Source: SZUA-309 sp965232595
GTDB taxonomy: Bacteria > Pseudomonadota > Gammaproteobacteria > Pseudomonadales > Azotimanducaceae
Length of the DNA stretch: 64,000 bases
Assembly: GCA_965232595.1 (NCBI GenBank)
Contig: OZ246983.1
Location: 2,418,001 to 2,482,000 of the forward strand
Reading direction: 5' to 3'
The translations under genes and the position numbers were made by a program. The notes below the pieces were generated by a model that did no database searches, was not told where the DNA came from, and saw nothing but the letters and a program-made list of their open reading frames with translations. Position 1 is the first letter of the stretch. Each line of letters begins with the position of its first letter. Below, piece after piece: positions 16,715 through 24,658 of this stretch.

Positions 16715-18709
16715 ATGTTTACTTACTCACCGCGGCCTGCGCTGGCCGCACGACTTTTTGGCCCGGCTGTCAGTTCGCTCCGGGCTTCAATCCTGTTCCT
16801 TATTTCGCTGTTCTCGTTGTGTTCGCTGTCTTCAATGGCCATGGCGGCCGATTCAGCCGCTGCAGATGCGGAAGAAGACGCCGGGGAAGAGATAGAGACC
16901 ATCGTGGTGACGGCTCATAGAACGCCGATACCGCTCAATCAGGCCGGCAGCGCCGTCTCGGTGCTCGACGAGTCCCGGATTGTCGAGCGGCAGCAGGTCT
17001 TCGCGGCCGATCTGCTGCGTGATCTGCCGGGCGTTTCCCTGAATCGGACCTCAACCAACGGCTCTCTGACCCAGGTTCGCGTGCGCGGCGCTGAGGCCAA
17101 CCACCTGCTGGTGGTGATCGATGGCGTTGAGGTGAACGATCCGGCCAGCGGGGACGAGTTCAATTTTGGCTCGCTGACAAATTTCGACATCGCCTCCATC
17201 GAGCTGGTCCGCGGCCCGCAGAGCGCCCTCTGGGGCAGCGATGCCATGGCCGGCATCCTCAACATCACAACCCGACAGAGCCGTGAGCCGCTGTCGGCCG
17301 GCGTGTTCTTTGAGGGCGGCAACTTCGGCACCTTGAGCGGTGGCGGTCGGCTAGGCATCGCCAACGAACGCGGCAACCTGACCTTCAGCGCCTCGCGCTA
17401 CGAGACTGACGGGGTGAGCGCGGCAGCCAGCGGGCGGGAGAAGGATGGTTACGAGAACACCACCCTGGGCCTGAACGGCCGCTACCAGCTCACCGAGGCG
17501 TTCCGGGTTGGTTTCTCCAGCCGCTACACGGACGATTCGATCATGTTCGATGGCGCCAGCGGCGGCATCCCGGTGGATACGGACGATGAAACCGACCGGG
17601 AGCAGGCCCAGCTCAGCGTCGACGCAGGCCTGACGTTGCTGGAGGGTCGTTGGGACAACACCCTCCGTTACACCTATCTGGATACCGACAATCAGACGAG
17701 CGGGGGTTTTCCGAGCACCTACGCCGCAAAAAAGGACGGGATCTACTTTCAGAGCACGGTGAATCTGGGCAGCGGGCCTCGGCTGGACCGTCACCGCCTG
17801 ACCCTGGGCGTGGACTACGAAGACGAGGAGTACAAGCAACGCACCGGCTTCGCGGATCAGGATCAGACTCTGGACAACCTGGGTGTGGCGCTCGAGCTGT
17901 TCAGCCAGCCGCTCGATCAGCTCACCCTGTCTGCCAGCGTCCGCTACGACGACAACAGTGACTTCAAGGACGTCACCACCTACCGCGGAACCGCCTCCTA
18001 TCGTCTGGCAGCTTCCGGCACCCGGCTCAAGGGCAGCTTCGGCACCGGGCAGAAACGTCCGACGTTCCTCGAGCGGTTTGGCTTCAGCCCTGACTTCTTC
18101 ATCGGCAATCCGGACCTGAAGCCGGAGCAGAACAAAGGCTTCGATCTCGGCATCGAGCAGCCGTTTTTAGCCGGTCGGGCGCAGGTTTCAGCCGTCTATT
18201 TCAACGAGAAGCTCACCGACGAGATTCAGCTGGTCGGCTTTCCCAGCACGCCCGTGAACCTGGACGGCAAGAGCCGACGTGAGGGCGTCGAGCTGGAGCT
18301 GCAGGCGACGCTGACCGAAGATCTGAGCCTGTCGGCGAACTACACCTATACGGACGCCAAGCAGCCGAAGGCCGCGCCGGAGGAAGGCGACGAACGCGAG
18401 ACGCGGCGACCCCGACATCAGGCGGCAATCAACCTCAACCACGCGTTCCACGACCAGCGCGGCAACGTGAACCTGAACCTGTCCTATACCGGCAGCCAGA
18501 CGGATACGGTTTTCACGTTCCCGGCGCAGACGGTGTCCCTGGCCGCCTACACGCTGGTGAACGTCACCGGTGAGTACGCGGTGACGCCCTGGCTCACGCT
18601 GTTCGGGCGGGCGGAAAACCTGTTCGACGAGAAGCAGGTGGACGTGTTCGGCTACCAGAATCCCGGTCGGGGGTTCTACGCCGGGTTCCGCATCGGCAAC
18701 GGCCGCTGA
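16715..18709 (+). CDS. btuB: TonB-dependent vitamin B12 receptor BtuB
   Basis: 664 aa outer-membrane transporter. ATG 16715 follows a G-rich ribosome site; the longer open frame upstream is the riboswitch. A long signal peptide (about 1-44) is followed by a TonB box ETIVVTA (about 61-67), the plug domain (about 75-180: VRVRGAEANHLLVVIDG, VELVRGPQSALWG) and a 22-strand barrel. The cobalamin riboswitch identifies the likely substrate. The C-terminus ends ...FYAGFRIGNGR rather than with the usual terminal aromatic residue of barrel proteins. The rest of a BtuCDF system is not in this window. Confidence 0.88.
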   Translation: MFTYSPRPALAARLFGPAVSSLRASILFLISLFSLCSLSSMAMAADSAAADAEEDAGEEIETIVVTAHRTPIPLNQAGSAVSVLDESRIVERQQVFAADLLRDLPGVSLNRTSTNGSLTQVRVRGAEANHLLVVIDGVEVNDPASGDEFNFGSLTNFDIASIELVRGPQSALWGSDAMAGILNITTRQSREPLSAGVFFEGGNFGTLSGGGRLGIANERGNLTFSASRYETDGVSAAASGREKDGYENTTLGLNGRYQLTEAFRVGFSSRYTDDSIMFDGASGGIPVDTDDETDREQAQLSVDAGLTLLEGRWDNTLRYTYLDTDNQTSGGFPSTYAAKKDGIYFQSTVNLGSGPRLDRHRLTLGVDYEDEEYKQRTGFADQDQTLDNLGVALELFSQPLDQLTLSASVRYDDNSDFKDVTTYRGTASYRLAASGTRLKGSFGTGQKRPTFLERFGFSPDFFIGNPDLKPEQNKGFDLGIEQPFLAGRAQVSAVYFNEKLTDEIQLVGFPSTPVNLDGKSRREGVELELQATLTEDLSLSANYTYTDAKQPKAAPEEGDERETRRPRHQAAINLNHAFHDQRGNVNLNLSYTGSQTDTVFTFPAQTVSLAAYTLVNVTGEYAVTPWLTLFGRAENLFDEKQVDVFGYQNPGRGFYAGFRIGNGR

Positions 18710-18726
18710 GCGCACGCGCCATGGGG

Positions 18727-18767
18727 GTCGTCCCAGCGCCGGCGGATCTTCCGCTCAGCGGGACGAC
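18727..18767. terminator. Nested hairpin between convergent btuB and GNAT genes
   Basis: Outer arms GTCGTCCC (18727-18734) and GGGACGAC (18760-18767) flank an inner stem GCGGA / TCCGC (18742-18746 and 18750-18754). The GNAT stop codon lies inside. It is a plausible bidirectional terminator without a strong T-run. Confidence 0.4.
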
Positions 18768-19507
18768 ACCCGGTACCAGTACTCGTAGGTGACCTCGAAG
18801 CCGAACTTGTCGTAAACCCTGCGGGCCGGGAGGTTGTCACTGACCATCTGCAGGTAGGCGGTGTCCGCTCCGTGCGCCTGGCCCCAGGCCAGCAGCTCGC
18901 CCACCAGCGTCTCGGCATGGCCCTGGCCCCGGTGGTGCTCGTGGGTGTAGATATCGAACAGCCCGACCAGGTGCTGCTCCAGCACGGCTAGCCCGCAGGC
19001 AACCGGGCCCTCGCTGGAGTACAGCGCGGCGTACGCGCACTCGTTCTGAATACCCTTCAGGATCGCGCCGTGCAGCTGGCTGGCAGCCTCGGGCATGGCG
19101 GTCAGGGTGGCGTAAACCTCGAGCCACTGCTCCCGGGGCAGCAGCCGAATGTGGCTTGATTCCGGCAGGGCCCGATCAGTCAGCGATGCGGTCAGCACCT
19201 CGGTGGGGTCGAGGAGCTCGTAACCACGATCAGCGAGAAAGGCGTCGAGGGCGGCGCAGTCGTTCAGGGACGTGAGCCGGAAGATGGTCTTCAGCCGCTC
19301 CCGGGCGTAAAGGTTCTCGCAGTGCCGGACCTTGTCTTCCATGGGCTCGAGAACCGGGTATAAAGGCACGATGGAGTTCGCCCGCTTGGTGAAGCCGTTG
19401 GAGAAGCGCAGCAGCCAGCCGTCGAGCAGCGTCTGGCGCAGGGCCGGCCAGGCGTTCAGCGACGCTTCCTCGATGCGACGGGTGCTGGTGCTCTGGTCGG
19501 TGGTCAT
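18755..19507 (-). CDS. GNAT family N-acetyltransferase
   Basis: 250 aa. The C-terminal half (about 120-245) is a GNAT fold with the acetyl-CoA pyrophosphate loop HRGQGHAETLV near residue 200 and a closing FGFEVTYEYWYR strand. The N-terminal half (WPALRQTLLDGWLLRFSNG) is the small domain found in a common two-part GNAT group. The acceptor substrate cannot be told. It stands alone, convergent with btuB and divergent from the Nudix gene 65 bp away. Confidence 0.82.
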   Translation of the reverse strand: MTTDQSTSTRRIEEASLNAWPALRQTLLDGWLLRFSNGFTKRANSIVPLYPVLEPMEDKVRHCENLYARERLKTIFRLTSLNDCAALDAFLADRGYELLDPTEVLTASLTDRALPESSHIRLLPREQWLEVYATLTAMPEAASQLHGAILKGIQNECAYAALYSSEGPVACGLAVLEQHLVGLFDIYTHEHHRGQGHAETLVGELLAWGQAHGADTAYLQMVSDNLPARRVYDKFGFEVTYEYWYRVSSR

Positions 19508-19572
19508 GACCGGACATTAGCAGGTGATGCGCAGGCAGGCGCTGGGTTTTTAGTGATGGGAAAGTACTGACG

Positions 19573-20007
19573 ATGGCCGAACAGCGGCAGCGGTTTCCGG
19601 TGGTGGTGCACGTGCTGCTCGAGCAGGGCGGCCGGGTGGCGCTGCTGAAACGCGCGAACACCGGCTTCATGGATGGTTACTACGCGTTGCCCGGCGGGCA
19701 TCAGGAACAGGGAGAATCCATCTCTGAAGCGGCCCGCCGCGAGCTGACCGAGGAGTTGGGGGTAGAGGCCGATGAGATCGAGCCGGTGTGCGTGCTGCCC
19801 TACCGGTCGGGGCGTCATCAGGGGGTCAACTTCCTGTTTCGCTGCCGCACCTGGGTTGGCGAGCCGGTGATCAACGAACCGGAGCTGTTTGCCGAGCTGC
19901 TGTGGGTGACGCCGGAAGATCTGCCGCAGCCGACGGCAGACTGGATCCCACCAGCGCTCGAGCTGGCGGGCAGAGAGGACTGGTATCTGGAGATGCACTG
20001 GGACTGA
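19573..20007 (+). CDS. Nudix hydrolase
   Basis: 144 aa single-domain pyrophosphohydrolase. The complete Nudix box GX5EX7REUXEEXGU is at residues 42-64 (G42, E48, R56, E57, E60, E61), which bind the metal and catalyse phosphoanhydride cleavage of a nucleoside diphosphate-linked substrate. N-terminal VVHVLLEQGGRVALLKRAN resembles MutT/DNA-sanitising Nudix proteins, but substrate prediction inside this family is unreliable. It lies 91 bases before mdh on the same strand. Confidence 0.88.
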   Translation: MAEQRQRFPVVVHVLLEQGGRVALLKRANTGFMDGYYALPGGHQEQGESISEAARRELTEELGVEADEIEPVCVLPYRSGRHQGVNFLFRCRTWVGEPVINEPELFAELLWVTPEDLPQPTADWIPPALELAGREDWYLEMHWD

Positions 20008-20052
20008 GCCGGGGCAGGGAACGGCGGAGTGGGATTAGCGGCAGAGTTTTCT

Positions 20053-20058
20053 TACAAT
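20053..20058 (+). promoter_or_regulatory. Putative -10 element of the mdh promoter
   Basis: TACAAT at 20053-20058, 40 bases before the mdh ATG, is a near-consensus -10. The -35 at the right distance (TGGGAT, about 20030) is weak, so activator help or a different promoter is possible. Confidence 0.3.
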
Positions 20059-20098
20059 GCGCGCCCTCTTTGCGACACGTTGATTGGAGAAATCCTGC

Positions 20099-21076
20099 AT
20101 GAAAGCCCCGGTGCGAGTTACCGTCACGGGCGCGGCTGGCCAGATCGGCTATGCGCTCCTCTTCAGAATTGCTTCCGGCGAGATGCTGGGCAAAGACCAG
20201 CCGGTCATCCTCCAGCTGCTGGAAATCACCCCCGCTCTCGATGCGCTCAAGGGCGTGATCATGGAGCTCGAGGACTGCGCGTTTCCGCTGGTCCAGGAGA
20301 TGATCCCCACCGACGACGCCAACGTGGCTTTCAAGGACACTGACTACGCCCTGCTGGTCGGCTCCCGGCCCCGCGGTCCCGGCATGGAGCGCAAAGACCT
20401 GATCGAAGCCAATGCCGCCATCTTCTCAGTACAGGGCAAGGCACTGAACGATCACGCCAGCCGTGACGTGAAGATCCTGGTGGTCGGCAACCCGGCCAAC
20501 ACCAACAGCCTGATCGCCCAGCGCAACGCGCCGGATCTGGATCCGCGTCAGTTCACCGCCATGACCCGCCTGGATCACAACCGGGCCATCGCCCAGCTGG
20601 CCGGCAAGACCGGCAAGGCAACCACCGATGTGAAGGGGCTGGCGATCTGGGGCAACCACTCGGCCACCCAGTATCCGGACATTCATGAGGCCACCGTGGC
20701 CGGCGAAAACGCCATGGGCCTGATCGACATGGACTGGTACGAGAACGATTTCATCCCCACCGTGCAGCAGCGCGGGGCAGCCATCATCGACGCCCGCGGT
20801 GCATCGTCCGCAGCCTCGGCGGCCAATGCCGCCATCGACCACATGCACGACTGGGCGCTGGGCAGCGACGGTGTGGTCAGCATGGGCGTTTACTCGGACG
20901 GCAGCTACGGCGTCGAGCCGGGCCTCATCTACTCGTTCCCGGTCACCTGCGCGGACGGCGACTGGCAGATCGTGCAGGGGCTCGAGATCAACGAGTTCAG
21001 CCAGGCGAAGATGGACGCGACGGCGGCAGAGCTGATCGAGGAAAGAGACGCGGTTGCCCACCTGTTACCTTCTTAG
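20099..21076 (+). CDS. mdh: Malate dehydrogenase
   Basis: 325 aa NAD-dependent malate dehydrogenase of the cytosolic-type/LDH-like family that converts malate to oxaloacetate in the TCA cycle. Visible features are the dinucleotide loop VTGAAGQIGY (about 7-16), the substrate arginines in SRPRGPGMERKDL, the catalytic Asp-Arg region MTRLDHNRA (about 158-166) and the catalytic His in WGNHSATQYPD (near 188). ATG 20099 follows TTGGAG by a good distance; the in-frame TTG at 20084 overlaps that site. The last codons and stop fall inside a palindromic tandem repeat. Confidence 0.95.
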   Translation: MKAPVRVTVTGAAGQIGYALLFRIASGEMLGKDQPVILQLLEITPALDALKGVIMELEDCAFPLVQEMIPTDDANVAFKDTDYALLVGSRPRGPGMERKDLIEANAAIFSVQGKALNDHASRDVKILVVGNPANTNSLIAQRNAPDLDPRQFTAMTRLDHNRAIAQLAGKTGKATTDVKGLAIWGNHSATQYPDIHEATVAGENAMGLIDMDWYENDFIPTVQQRGAAIIDARGASSAASAANAAIDHMHDWALGSDGVVSMGVYSDGSYGVEPGLIYSFPVTCADGDWQIVQGLEINEFSQAKMDATAAELIEERDAVAHLLPS

Positions 21077-21109
21077 GTAACAGGCCGTTACCTTCCTAGG
21101 TTACAGGCC
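21064..21109 (+). repeat. 23-bp palindromic tandem repeat spanning the mdh stop codon
   Basis: Two adjacent 23-bp units (21064-21086, 21087-21109) match at 21 of 23 positions. Each begins with a hairpin, GTTACCT-TCTT-AGGTAAC in the first (perfect) and GTTACCT-TCCT-AGGTTAC in the second (one mismatch), and ends AGGCC. The mdh stop TAG is in the first hairpin loop/arm. A third stem, GGCCCG/CGGGCC (21106-21111 and 21120-21125), follows directly before the convergent crotonase gene. Confidence 0.85.
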
Positions 21110-21129
21110 CGCTGACAGTCGGGCCGCAA

Positions 21130-21870
21130 TCAGCGGCCCTGAAAATCCGGCGTTCTCTTCTCGGCGAAAGCCCGACGGCCCTCGGCGCCGTCCTCGCTGG
21201 TGCGAACGGCCAGCAGGCGCTCACGGCTGATGGCCCCGGCTTCAGCCGGGCTCTGATTCAGGGTGGCCAGCGAAAACTCCTTCAGGGTTTCCACCACCAG
21301 CGGCGCGGAGTGGCGCAGAATGCCGGCCCACTCCATGGCGGCGTTCAGCTCCTCGCCCTTCGGCACCACCCGGTTCACCATGCCGATCTCCCGCGCCCGC
21401 TCGGCCGGCAGGTCCTGACCGAGCAGCATGAACTCCATCGCCGCCTTGTGTGGGATCCGGGCGACGGCGCTGGCGATCAGGCCGCCGGTGAAGCCGAGCT
21501 GCGCCTCCGGGTACTTGAATACGGTGGTCTCCGAAGCAATCACCAGATCGCACATCTGCACGATCACGTAGGCCCCACCGATGCACCAGCCGTGCAGGGC
21601 GGCAATGATCGGCTTGCTGGTGATCACGCCGACGCTGGGCACCCCTTCCCACATTTCCGCGGGCGGGTTCTTGATGTCTGCGCCCACCGAGAAGGCCTTG
21701 TCGCCGGCGGCGCGGAGGATGGCAACCCGATCTTCCGACGCTTCCAGCTGGATCCAGGCGGCTTTCAGGCCCTGGATCACGTCCTCGTTGAGGGCGTTCA
21801 TCTTGTCCGGGCGGTTGATGGTGACGATGGCGATCCCGTCATCGGACTCGTAGGTGACGGCTTCGCTCAT
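21130..21870 (-). CDS. Enoyl-CoA hydratase/isomerase family protein
   Basis: 246 aa crotonase-fold protein. N-terminal IAIVTINRPDKMNALNEDV, the oxyanion-hole region FSVGADIKN (near 60) and LHGWCIGGAY (near 90) are clear. Of the two catalytic glutamates of classical hydratases, the first position (after GGAY) is Val, while the second is kept in YPEAQLGFTGG. The reaction may therefore differ from simple enoyl-CoA hydration. Second gene of a two-gene operon; its start overlaps the stop of the other crotonase by 4 nt. Confidence 0.82.
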   Translation of the reverse strand: MSEAVTYESDDGIAIVTINRPDKMNALNEDVIQGLKAAWIQLEASEDRVAILRAAGDKAFSVGADIKNPPAEMWEGVPSVGVITSKPIIAALHGWCIGGAYVIVQMCDLVIASETTVFKYPEAQLGFTGGLIASAVARIPHKAAMEFMLLGQDLPAERAREIGMVNRVVPKGEELNAAMEWAGILRHSAPLVVETLKEFSLATLNQSPAEAGAISRERLLAVRTSEDGAEGRRAFAEKRTPDFQGR

Positions 21871-22724
21871 TGCTTCTGCTCCAGCCAGGCGTTGAAGCTC
21901 GCGTCGCGCTTCTCGTGAAACGCGGTCACGCCCTCCCGGGCATCCGGATGGTGATCGGTGATGGCTGTCTTCGCCGCGATCTCGTCCAGCGCCTGGCTCC
22001 AGGTGAGCTCGGCGGCGTTGTAGACAGAGCGCTTCAGCAGGCGCATCGCCGCCTGAGGGCCGTTGGCGAGCTCCGCCGCCCAGGCTTCGGCCCGGTCGTC
22101 GAGCTCAGCGGCCGGGACCACTTCGTTGACCAGCCCGAGCTCCAGCGCCTCTGCCGCATCGACGATGCGCTTCTTCATCAGAAACTCCAGCGTTTTGGAG
22201 ACGCCCATCTGCTGCACCAGCAGATACTGCCCGCCCTCATCCGGCAGCAGCCCGAAGCGTAGAGTGGCGGAGCCCATGCGGGCCGTATCGGCAGCGATCC
22301 TGAAGTCGCAGGACAGCGCCAGCGAGAAGCCGGTCTGGATGGCAACCCCGTTGATGGCCGCTACCGTCAGCTTGTCCAGGTTGCGGATCGTGGTGTTCAG
22401 CTGCTGGGAAATGGTCCGCAGCCCGTTGTAGGTGCCGAGCGCATTGTCGTGCCCGGGTGGAATGGGCGGCACCAGCGCCTCACCCGGCAGGTCGGCGCCC
22501 TGGTACGCCTTCAAATCATCACCGGCGCAGAACGCTCGACCGGTGCCGGTGAAGACGAGCACCCGGACGTTGTTGTCCATCTGCGCCTGGGTGATCGCTT
22601 CGATCAGATCCCGTTTGATGGCCGTGGTCATGCCGTTCAGCCGCTCCGGCGTGTTGAACTGAAACCAGGCGATGCCTGGTGGCCTGACGCTGAGCTCAAA
22701 GCCGGTGAATTCACCGCTGTCCAT
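21867..22724 (-). CDS. Enoyl-CoA hydratase/isomerase family protein
   Basis: 285 aa crotonase-fold protein, upstream partner of the neighbouring crotonase. It has the CoA/oxyanion segments FNTPERLNGMT, FCAGDDLKAYQ (near 67) and INGVAIQTGFSLALSCDF (near 115). Both usual catalytic glutamate positions are changed: Ser in TGFSL and Thr in SATLRFGLLPDEGG. This argues against an ordinary hydratase and for an isomerase, hydrolase or ring-modifying member of the superfamily. The 4-nt overlap with the next gene shows coupling. The substrate is unknown. Confidence 0.8.
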   Translation of the reverse strand: MDSGEFTGFELSVRPPGIAWFQFNTPERLNGMTTAIKRDLIEAITQAQMDNNVRVLVFTGTGRAFCAGDDLKAYQGADLPGEALVPPIPPGHDNALGTYNGLRTISQQLNTTIRNLDKLTVAAINGVAIQTGFSLALSCDFRIAADTARMGSATLRFGLLPDEGGQYLLVQQMGVSKTLEFLMKKRIVDAAEALELGLVNEVVPAAELDDRAEAWAAELANGPQAAMRLLKRSVYNAAELTWSQALDEIAAKTAITDHHPDAREGVTAFHEKRDASFNAWLEQKQ

Positions 22725-22810
22725 AGTTCCTCCCTCCCGCTGGTGTTCAGTTCCCAGTCAGTAATGTCAGTTATCATCCGGTCTTTGGTCGATGGATGCC
22801 AGGAGAACGC

Positions 22811-23386
22811 ATGGGCGAGCGCACGGGCAGATGGGTCGGGGTCATGGCACTGTTGGCGCTCGTTTCGGGCGCGCTGACGCCCGCTGCGGCGGTAGCAGAC
22901 GATGCGGACCGGGAGGCCGTTTACGGCATCTGGGCAACCTCGGGCACCATGATCGAGGTGGGCCCCACTGCCAGCGGCGCCCTGAGCGCGAAGATCATCG
23001 CTTTGAAAAATCCTCTTTGGCGTGAGAAGGACGGTGTGGGTGTGGTCGGCGAGCCGAAGACCGATCTGCACAACCCGGACGAGAGCTTGCACCAGCGCCC
23101 CTTCATCGGTCTGGAGATGCTGAGCGACTACGAGTTCAGAAACGGCAAGTGGCGCGGCAAGCTCTACCTGCCCGCCAACGGCACCACCTGGACCTCGACC
23201 GCACAGCTGAGGAAAGGTGTGCTGGAGATCCGCGGCTACGTCGCCCTGCCCATGCTCGGTAAGACGCAGAAGTTCGAGCCCCTGGCCAGCTGCAACGACA
23301 ACATCCTGCGCATGCTCAGGCAGGCCGGGATGACGGGCACCCCCTGTGACCCGATGCTGGCAGAAGCCGAAGGAGGTGCGGGGTGA
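22811..23386 (+). CDS. DUF2147 exported protein (first copy)
   Basis: 191 aa with a signal peptide (about 1-28), then a DUF2147 lipocalin-like domain: YGIWATSGTMIEVG, DLHNPDESLHQRPFIGLEML and the closing RGYVALPMLGKTQKFEPL. The start is ATG 22811, placed by AGGAGA 4 bases upstream; an in-frame ATG at 22796 has no such site. It ends with a Cys-containing tail. It overlaps the second DUF2147 gene by 4 nt. Members of this family are periplasmic and of unknown function. Confidence 0.8.
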   Translation: MGERTGRWVGVMALLALVSGALTPAAAVADDADREAVYGIWATSGTMIEVGPTASGALSAKIIALKNPLWREKDGVGVVGEPKTDLHNPDESLHQRPFIGLEMLSDYEFRNGKWRGKLYLPANGTTWTSTAQLRKGVLEIRGYVALPMLGKTQKFEPLASCNDNILRMLRQAGMTGTPCDPMLAEAEGGAG

Positions 23387-23928
23387 GCGGTCGACGTATC
23401 AATACGCCGGCGGCGGCCGTCTTAACTTTGATGCGCTTATCGCTCGGCCTGCTGCTCAGCCTGCTGGCGCTGACCGCCTGGTCGAACGAGGCAGAGGTGC
23501 TTGGGGTCTGGTCCGGTGGAGACTCTCTGGTGGAAGTCAGCAGCAGCGGCGACAGCCTGAGCATGCGGGTGCTGGCCATTCGCGATGCCGTCTACCTGCC
23601 GGACGAAACCCTCGGCGAGCCCGGCAGCCCCCGGCTCGATGACAACAATCCGGACCCGACGCTCAGGGACAGGCAACTGGTCGGCATGGAGCTGCTTTCC
23701 GGCTATCGCTGGACCGGCCGGCGCTGGGAGGGAAAGATCTACGATCCCGGCTCAGGCAACACCTACTCGTCCAGGATGGAGCGTGACGGTGCGCGGCTGA
23801 AAATGCGTGGCTACATCGGCGTGCCGATGCTCGGTCGCACGCAGTTCTTCGAACCGATCGCAGGCTGCGAGCCGGCGGTGGCGGAGATGGTTGCGGCTTC
23901 TGAGGTCGAGGTCGAGTTCTGCGACTGA
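23383..23928 (+). CDS. DUF2147 exported protein (second copy)
   Basis: 181 aa, GTG start overlapping the stop of the preceding paralogue. The N-terminal hydrophobic segment (about 16-33) is a likely signal peptide ending AWS-NEA. The domain repeats the landmarks of the first copy: LGVWSGGDSLVEV, DDNNPDPTLRDRQLVGMELL and MRGYIGVPMLGRTQFFEPI followed by a Cys. The two are diverged tandem duplicates, probably working as a pair. Confidence 0.8.
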   Translation: MSGRRINTPAAAVLTLMRLSLGLLLSLLALTAWSNEAEVLGVWSGGDSLVEVSSSGDSLSMRVLAIRDAVYLPDETLGEPGSPRLDDNNPDPTLRDRQLVGMELLSGYRWTGRRWEGKIYDPGSGNTYSSRMERDGARLKMRGYIGVPMLGRTQFFEPIAGCEPAVAEMVAASEVEVEFCD

Positions 23929-23956
23929 CTCGCGGAGCCCGCACCCTGGACCGGGC

Positions 23957-24646
23957 TCAGCCGCCCATGATCATCTTCCAGGTTTCCAGATCGTTGATCT
24001 TCAGGTAGGTGTTCTGCTGCTTGGTCTCGCCCATGGTGGCGTTCGGCACGTGGCCGTAGTTGTGGCCCGGCAGCAGCAGGGTGTCGTCGGGCAGCTCGGC
24101 GAGCTTGCGCAGGCTGCGGTACATGTCTTCGGTATCCGAACCTGGCAGGTCGACCCGGCCGCAGCCGTTGATGAAGAGCGTATCCCCGGACACCAGCGTC
24201 TCTTTGATCCGGAAGCACTGAGAGCCGGGCGTGTGTCCCGGGGTGTGCAGGAACTCCACGTCGATATCGCCGATAGACAGGGTGTCCCCTGAGGAGACCT
24301 TGACCATGTCCACGTCGGAGATGCCGGTGACTTTCTTCAGCCCGTCCGCTTCCTCTTTGTGCACGTAGACCTTGAGCCCCTGCTTCTCCAGCAGCTCGGA
24401 GACGCCTTCAATGTTGTGGCCGCCCATGGAGCCGCCGCAGTGGTCCGGGTGGTAATGGGTCACCAGCGCGCCTTTCAGCTGGTAGTCCCGCTCGGCGATG
24501 TGATTCATCAGGCCATCGATGTCCCAGGCCGGGTCGACGATCACCACCTCACGGGTAGAACGGGAACCAACCAGGTAGGTGAAGTTCTGCATGGGTCCGA
24601 TCTCGATCTGCTCGATGATCAGCTCCTGCTCCTGGGATTCGGCCAT
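23957..24646 (-). CDS. MBL-fold metallohydrolase (glyoxalase II / persulfide dioxygenase type)
   Basis: 229 aa cytoplasmic metallo-beta-lactamase fold. The HxHxDH ligand motif is intact (THYHPDHCGGS, near 74-84), followed by the third His in HTPGSQ (near 139), Asp in SGDTLFINGCG and the last His in LPGHNYG. This short form resembles hydroxyacylglutathione hydrolases and similar thioester-cleaving enzymes, but the substrate is not determined. It is last in a three-gene minus-strand group with the phosphoesterase and cupin genes. Confidence 0.85.
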   Translation of the reverse strand: MAESQEQELIIEQIEIGPMQNFTYLVGSRSTREVVIVDPAWDIDGLMNHIAERDYQLKGALVTHYHPDHCGGSMGGHNIEGVSELLEKQGLKVYVHKEEADGLKKVTGISDVDMVKVSSGDTLSIGDIDVEFLHTPGHTPGSQCFRIKETLVSGDTLFINGCGRVDLPGSDTEDMYRSLRKLAELPDDTLLLPGHNYGHVPNATMGETKQQNTYLKINDLETWKMIMGG

Positions 24647-24658
24647 CTGCGTTCCTGC

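Noticed and set aside
21064..21109. Idea that the mdh hairpins are operators of the TetR at 29.3 kb
   Set aside because: The arms are in the opposite arrangement (GTTACC-N6-GGTAAC rather than GTAACC-N4-GGTTAC), and the position at a gene end suits termination better.
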